A DNA stretch of 64,000 nt, from positions 1,054,001 through 1,118,000 of the forward strand of contig CAXKVV010002144.1 in the NCBI GenBank assembly GCA_964058805.1, in the 5' to 3' direction. Shown here one piece after another: positions 61,195 through 64,000 of the stretch (positions within the stretch are counted from its first letter, which is position 1; every line of letters begins with the position of its first letter). Below the pieces are notes generated by a model. It was not told the DNA's origin. It made no database searches and was given only the letters and a program-made list of their open reading frames with translations. Made by a program: the position numbers and the translations under genes. The stretch is from Schoenoplectus triqueter. Its lineage: Eukaryota > Streptophyta > Magnoliopsida > Poales > Cyperaceae.

Positions 61195-61272
61195 GTGCCG
61201 GCTAATACACAGCCGCGAGTGCCTAGTTTTGGGGAGTATAAGCTTGTGCCGGTTATACACAGCCGTGAGTGC
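61195..61272 (+). other. Two copies of the GTGCCGG hairpin motif in LTR C
   Basis: The first copy has CGGCT and AGCCG around a 7-base loop. The second has CGGTT and AGCCG around AATACAC-like bases. Both are followed by GAGTG. They match the three copies in LTR B and lie about 1.2 kb downstream of the TATA box, as in B. Confidence 0.6.
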
Positions 61273-63112
61273 TCGCTTCTGTTGAGATTTAAAAGACTTT
61301 TTTTTGAAAATTACATTATTATATATATGCATATTCCCCTTTACAATTGATAATTACATTCTATAAAAATAAATTTTTATTTTTTATTTTTCTGTTGAAT
61401 AAAAATCCTTTTAAAACACATTTAAGATAGGCTTAAATAAAAATATTATCAAAATGAAAGTTATCACAAATATAGTCCTTAAAATGTTCATATTTTTTCT
61501 GAAATATTTTCTTTAATAGATTCTCTAAAAATATTCAAAATATCCTCTGCTGTCCAGTTCAGTCCTTTATCAGAAAAGAATTAAAAAACTGTACCGATCT
61601 GTAAATGTGACATATATATATTATTTTATATTCATCAAATACATATCAAGAGGAGTTTGTATATAAATTTTCATGCAAAAATAAGTTTTAAATACCTTTC
61701 AAATAAGCAAAACAATCTTGACAGCTCCTGATTTTCAGAACCGTCTTCTGCTGGTATTTTGCTCAAAACAGTACTTTTAAGAACTCAAAATGAAAAGTGT
61801 TCCACATAAAAGTTGTTCGTAACATCCCATTTCATATTTCTGTTAAATAAAATCAATATGTTATTAACTCATTTTACTCTAAAAAAATAAAAAACAGTAT
61901 TATCTGCTGAAATCTTCATAAATTTTCAGATTTGTCCTTTTCTAATATTCCTCCCGAAATAATATTTCAAAGGATTCAAATTAAAAAATATTCAAACTAA
62001 AAGTTGTTCATAACATTGTCATTGATATTTTTATCAAATAAAATTAGTATCTTACTAATATATTTTTCTCAAAAAGTCTAAAAAGATCACTACATGATTA
62101 TGTTTTCTTTACCGATAAAAATCAGAAAAATATTATGGTCCATTCTAAAAAAATATTTTAAAATCATAAATATTTTGATAATAAGTATAAATAAAAATAT
62201 AATAAAACTTCTTTATAAATAGATCTTAAGAAAATAAATTAAAAATTGTTTCATAATAAATCATTTTAATTAAAGAATAATCATTTCAAGATAAAATATA
62301 ATAATTAGAATAAAAATCATAATAAAATAAAATAAAAACAATGCATTCATTGAAAATATATAATAAAAAGAAATAAGATAAAAAATAATAAGAAAAAAAA
62401 ATTCTTAATATAAATAAATATAATTTTTATTCATTAAATCAAATTGTAAATTAAATAATTCTAAATAAAAATATACAAAATACAAAAATAAACAAAATTA
62501 AATATATAACGAATAAAAAAATAAAATAAATATAACTCTTATTAAAAATCAAATTAGAATTAAATAAAAATGAATTAAATAAATAAATACATAAATAAAA
62601 AATAAAAGACTTTATGATTTTTATTTTTACCAATTAAAAATAAATTCAATTTTAAAACTAAATCAACATTCACCTAAAATAAAGATCAAAATAAAAAAAT
62701 AAAAAGTAACTCTCAATTTCAAAATTAAATAAAATTCAATATCAATAAATAAATAAAATATTAGTAAAAATAATGATAAAAAACTAAAAGACCTTTTTTT
62801 CTTCTTATCAAATAAAAAAAATTCAATTTTATAATTAAACCAAACTTAATCTAAAATAAAAATAAATCTCAATATTCAAGACTAAATAAATTTAAATAAG
62901 ATAAGTTCAAATAATAAATAAATAAATAAATAAAAACTAAATCATTTTATCAATAAAAAATAAAAAGTCAATTCAGAAGGTGTAAACTACCTTGAAAAGT
63001 CCATATATTCCATGCCCTTACTCATAGCGACCGCTTAAAATTGCTTAACTATTCTGTTTATTTTCTCTTTCTTAATCAGAGGTTCCTCGGGTTCAAAGCC
63101 CAGGGTAATTAA

Positions 63113-63134
63113 CAATGGGGGCTTGCGCCCATTG
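63113..63134 (+). other. Conserved stem-loop in LTR C
   Basis: The plus strand reads CAATGGG, loop GGCTTGCG, CCCATTG: a perfect 7-bp stem, preceded by AGCCCAGGGTAATTAA. It lies about 160 bp before the LTR end. Confidence 0.75.
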
Positions 63135-63296
63135 GAATCTTAAAGACCCCACAATCTCTAAAACCTTTAAATGTGCATTCCAAATTTATATAAATATACC
63201 CCAATGCACACTTAGAGGGATCTCTGTGTCCTTCTTCCGCAATTCATCGTCCAGTTCTTTTTCAGGGCGGTGAGAGGCGCGAAAAAGGGTCGCACA

Positions 63297-64000
63297 ACGG
63301 GTCCCGACGCCATCGGTACCGCCGAAAACGAGTCGCGGAGCGCAAATCATGAACACGGGACCCGACGCCCTTGGTACCGCCGAAAACGAGTCCGGGGGCG
63401 CAAAACATGAAAACGGGACCCGAAGCCCTCGGTACCGCCGAAACCGAGTTCGGGCGCGCAAAACATGAAAACGGGACCCGACGACCTCGGTACTGCCGAC
63501 ATTGAGTCCGAGAGCGCAAAACATGAAAACGGGTCCCGACGCCATCGGTACCGCCGAAAACGAGTCGGGGAGCGCAAAACATGAACACGGGACCCGACGC
63601 CCTCGGTACCGCCGAAAAAGAGTCCGGGGGCGCAAAACATGAAAACGGGACCCGACGCCCTCGGTACCGCCGAAACCGAGTTCGGGCGCGCAAAACATGA
63701 AAACGGGACCCGACGCCCTCGGTACCGCCGAAACCGGGTCCGGCAGCGCAAAACATGAAAACGGGTCCCGACGCCCTCGGTACCGCCGAAAACGAGTCGG
63801 GGGGCGCAAAACATGAAAACGGGACCCGACGCCCTCGGTACCGCCGAAACCGGGTCCGGGCGCGCAAAACATAAAAACGGGACACGACTCCCTCGGTACC
63901 GCCGAAAATGAGTCCGGGCGCGCAAAACATGAAAACGAGACGCGACGCCCTCGGCGCAGCCGAAAACGAGTCCGCAAGCGCAAAACATGAAAACGGGTCT
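63297..64000 (-). repeat. 58-bp satellite array, continuing past the window
   Basis: About twelve monomers of the same family and orientation as 41763-56930, starting mid-monomer at ACGGGTCCCGACGCC directly after the element C LTR. Confidence 0.97.

Larger units (their letters stand above)
56931..63296 (+). mobile_element. Element C: 5'-truncated Tat/Ogre-like element (3' internal region plus LTR)
   Basis: It lies in plus orientation between two blocks of the 58-bp satellite. The left edge falls inside the 3' untranslated internal region, so gag-pol, primer-binding site and 5' LTR are gone. The right edge is the exact LTR end GGGTCGCACA. No target duplication is recognisable, and about 20 bp of the satellite monomer are missing between the two flanks. 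Truncation by recombination is therefore more likely than a simple insertion. Confidence 0.88.
58554..63296 (+). repeat. Element C 3' LTR (4,743 bp)
   Basis: It starts TGTTTACCCC and ends GCGCGAAAAAGGGTCGCACA, the termini of LTRs A and B. It contains a TATA box near 59992, two hairpin motifs at 61195-61272 and the conserved stem-loop at 63113-63134. 60250-61000 contains two related stretches of about 350 bp sharing ctcaaatctgcata, tcattgaat and tttaaaccgtttaagatcaatg. 61300-63000 is very AT-rich with nothing else recognisable. No gene was found. Confidence 0.93.

Noticed and set aside
1..64000. Host genes, tRNA, rRNA, telomeric repeats
   Set aside because: Nothing resembling them was seen on either strand. 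All non-satellite sequence can be assigned to elements A, B or C.

Overview
The window looks like plant heterochromatin: giant nested Ty3/gypsy LTR retrotransposons next to a long satellite array. I see no host-cell gene, tRNA or rRNA. The retrotransposon proteins carry the plant Tat/Ogre hallmarks: gag, retropepsin, RT, RNase H, a second archaeal-type RNase H, then integrase with a GPY/F end. LTRs of 4.7 to 7.0 kb and a 25.6-kb element are the size class known for Ogre-like elements in large plant genomes. The species cannot be told from the sequence.

Layout. Element A (minus strand) is the older host: its pol occupies 1-4381 and runs off the left edge, its gag-protease 30002-34579, its primer-binding site 34696-34713 and its LTR 34719-41757. 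Element B (minus strand, 4382-29975) has inserted into A's reading frame. It has two nearly identical 6.18-kb LTRs, a perfect 5-bp target duplication (AGTAG) and one open reading frame of about 3,692 residues. From 41763 to 56930 lies a GC-rich, CpG-rich satellite with a 58-bp monomer (about 260 copies), which resumes at 63297 and leaves the window. Between the two blocks sits element C (plus strand, 56931-63296), of which only the 3' internal region and a 4.74-kb LTR remain.

The three elements belong to related families but differ in LTR length. Shared parts include the last 20 bases of the LTR, a predicted core promoter far inside the LTR, the internal end next to the 3' LTR, and a stem-loop about 160-175 bp before the LTR 3' end. 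That stem shows compensatory base changes among A, B and C while its 8-base loop stays invariant, which points to a functional RNA structure. B and C also share a second, reiterated hairpin motif in the LTR leader. In A and B the region between protease and reverse transcriptase contains extra copies of the gag zinc-knuckle cassette (one in A, two in B).

The satellite abuts A's LTR through a 10-bp block identical to the internal end of B and C. This suggests that the array arose in, or recombined with, the 3' untranslated region of such an element, and that the A LTR may be shared by two internal regions. The long minus-strand open frames through the array are by-products of a stop-free 58-bp repeat and are not annotated as genes.
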